A stretch of 64,000 nucleotides of DNA from Paraspadella gotoi (taxonomy: Eukaryota > Chaetognatha): contig CM119264.1 in NCBI GenBank assembly GCA_051294375.1, forward strand, positions 14,221,515-14,285,514. The letters are read 5' to 3'. The notes beneath the pieces are model-generated. The model was not told the origin of the DNA. It saw nothing but the letters and a program-made list of their open reading frames with translations, and ran no database searches. Below are positions 63,569 through 64,000 of the stretch, piece after piece. Each line of letters opens with the position of its first letter. Positions within the stretch are counted from its first letter, which is position 1. Position numbers and translations under genes: made by a program.

Positions 63569-64000
63569 TGGTCTTCGATTGACAGTTGCGAGAAGGATCA
63601 TCACGGGGAAGGATCATCAAACTGTCTTCGTCGTTGCTGTCGTCGCTTTTGCGGTCGTCGTCTTCATAATCGTCGCAGTCGTCGTTTTTATTCTTATAGC
63701 GGACAACGTTGCTACGGTCGTCGTCTTCATCGTTGCTACGGTCGTCCTTCTTTCTCGTTGCTCCACGGAGTGCATTACTTCTCACAATCATCTGCTATGG
63801 TCGTCCTTATTATCGTTCGCTGAGACGAAGCGCTTCGTCTTACTTCATCGTTGCCTACGGGTCGTGCTTCTTCATCGTGCTACGGGTCGTCTGTTCTTTA
63901 CATCGTTGCTACGAGTCGTCTTCTGTCATCGTTGCTGGCCATACGATGCTATCATGCTAGCGTGACGGTCGGTTTTATTTCATCGTTGCTCTGGTTGCTC
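61183..64000 (+). repeat. Direct duplication, copy 2
   Basis: Second version of 58262-61079, ending on the same base word (CTCTGGTTGCTC) at the window edge. Early parts differ by many indels; the last stretch (about 63848-64000) is identical to 60927-61079. GA tracts at 62300-62450 and 63520-63561. No gene seen. Confidence 0.9.
63600..64000 (+). repeat. Degenerate 24-bp minisatellite, copy 2
   Basis: Same repeat as 60650-61079. Its first part is cleaner (units at about 63706, 63730 and 63754); its last part is the block identical to copy 1. Confidence 0.8.

Noticed and set aside
59128-63604. Minus-strand Ser/Leu/Phe-rich frames of 215-351 codons
   Set aside because: Purine-biased plus strand gives few stops on the complement. 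The frames differ between the two duplicate copies because of indels, so there is no selection on a reading frame.

Overview
This window is eukaryotic, non-coding, repeat-dominated DNA from a draft assembly. I find no protein-coding gene, tRNA, rRNA or autonomous transposon that I would defend. AT-rich stretches alternate with very dense (GA)n/(CT)n, (GTC)n/(GAC)n, (CAT)n, (TTCC)n and (CCGA)n tracts, minisatellites and one long satellite. Fifteen N gaps are present. This texture fits a microsatellite-rich animal genome, and an arthropod such as a crustacean is my best guess. That is a low-confidence inference from repeat style, because no gene was found to place the organism.

Layout. 1-5.3 kb is AT-rich, with two composite (AGCTCC)n minisatellites near 1.0 and 5.2 kb, two small islands of more complex sequence (1.64-1.99 and 3.54-3.78 kb) and a stretch dense in TGAC on one strand only (4.02-4.50 kb). 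5.3-7.2 kb is GA-rich. A large inverted duplication follows: 7.2-15.6 kb reappears reverse-complemented at 18.9-25.7 kb. Beside it lies a smaller palindrome (15.64-16.40 kb) with a 25-N gap at its centre, then an AT-rich spacer holding a 188-bp poly-C tract. 25.7-27.7 kb holds a 421-N gap and TTCC repeats. 27.74-32.18 kb is a satellite of seven to eight units of about 550-600 bp, built from 40-50 bp sub-repeats. A direct duplication (32.19-35.08 and 35.15-37.63 kb) follows, split by a 25-N gap.

37.6-40.1 kb is a cluster of pure microsatellites and a 20-bp minisatellite. 40.1-46.0 kb has gaps, (GA)n, a 1.1-kb polypyrimidine tract and another direct duplication (43.94-44.85 and 44.87-45.73 kb) across a 25-N gap. 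46.0-49.3 kb has the most ordinary base composition; its best open frame has no recognisable domain. 49.94-53.96 kb is a 4-kb array of a 16-bp unit (GAAATGAAAAGCAAAA) that creates huge false open frames on the minus strand. 54-58 kb is mostly unremarkable. 58.26-61.08 kb is repeated at 61.18-64.00 kb across a last 25-N gap.

Interpretation. Six gaps are exactly 25 N, and most lie at duplication or palindrome junctions whose copies differ mainly by single-base indels. This fits long-read gap filling that overshot into the opposite flank, with read-through (unsplit adapter) chimeras making the palindromes. Much of the apparent large-scale structure may therefore be technical. The satellites and minisatellites themselves look real. 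I found no convincing new biological system.
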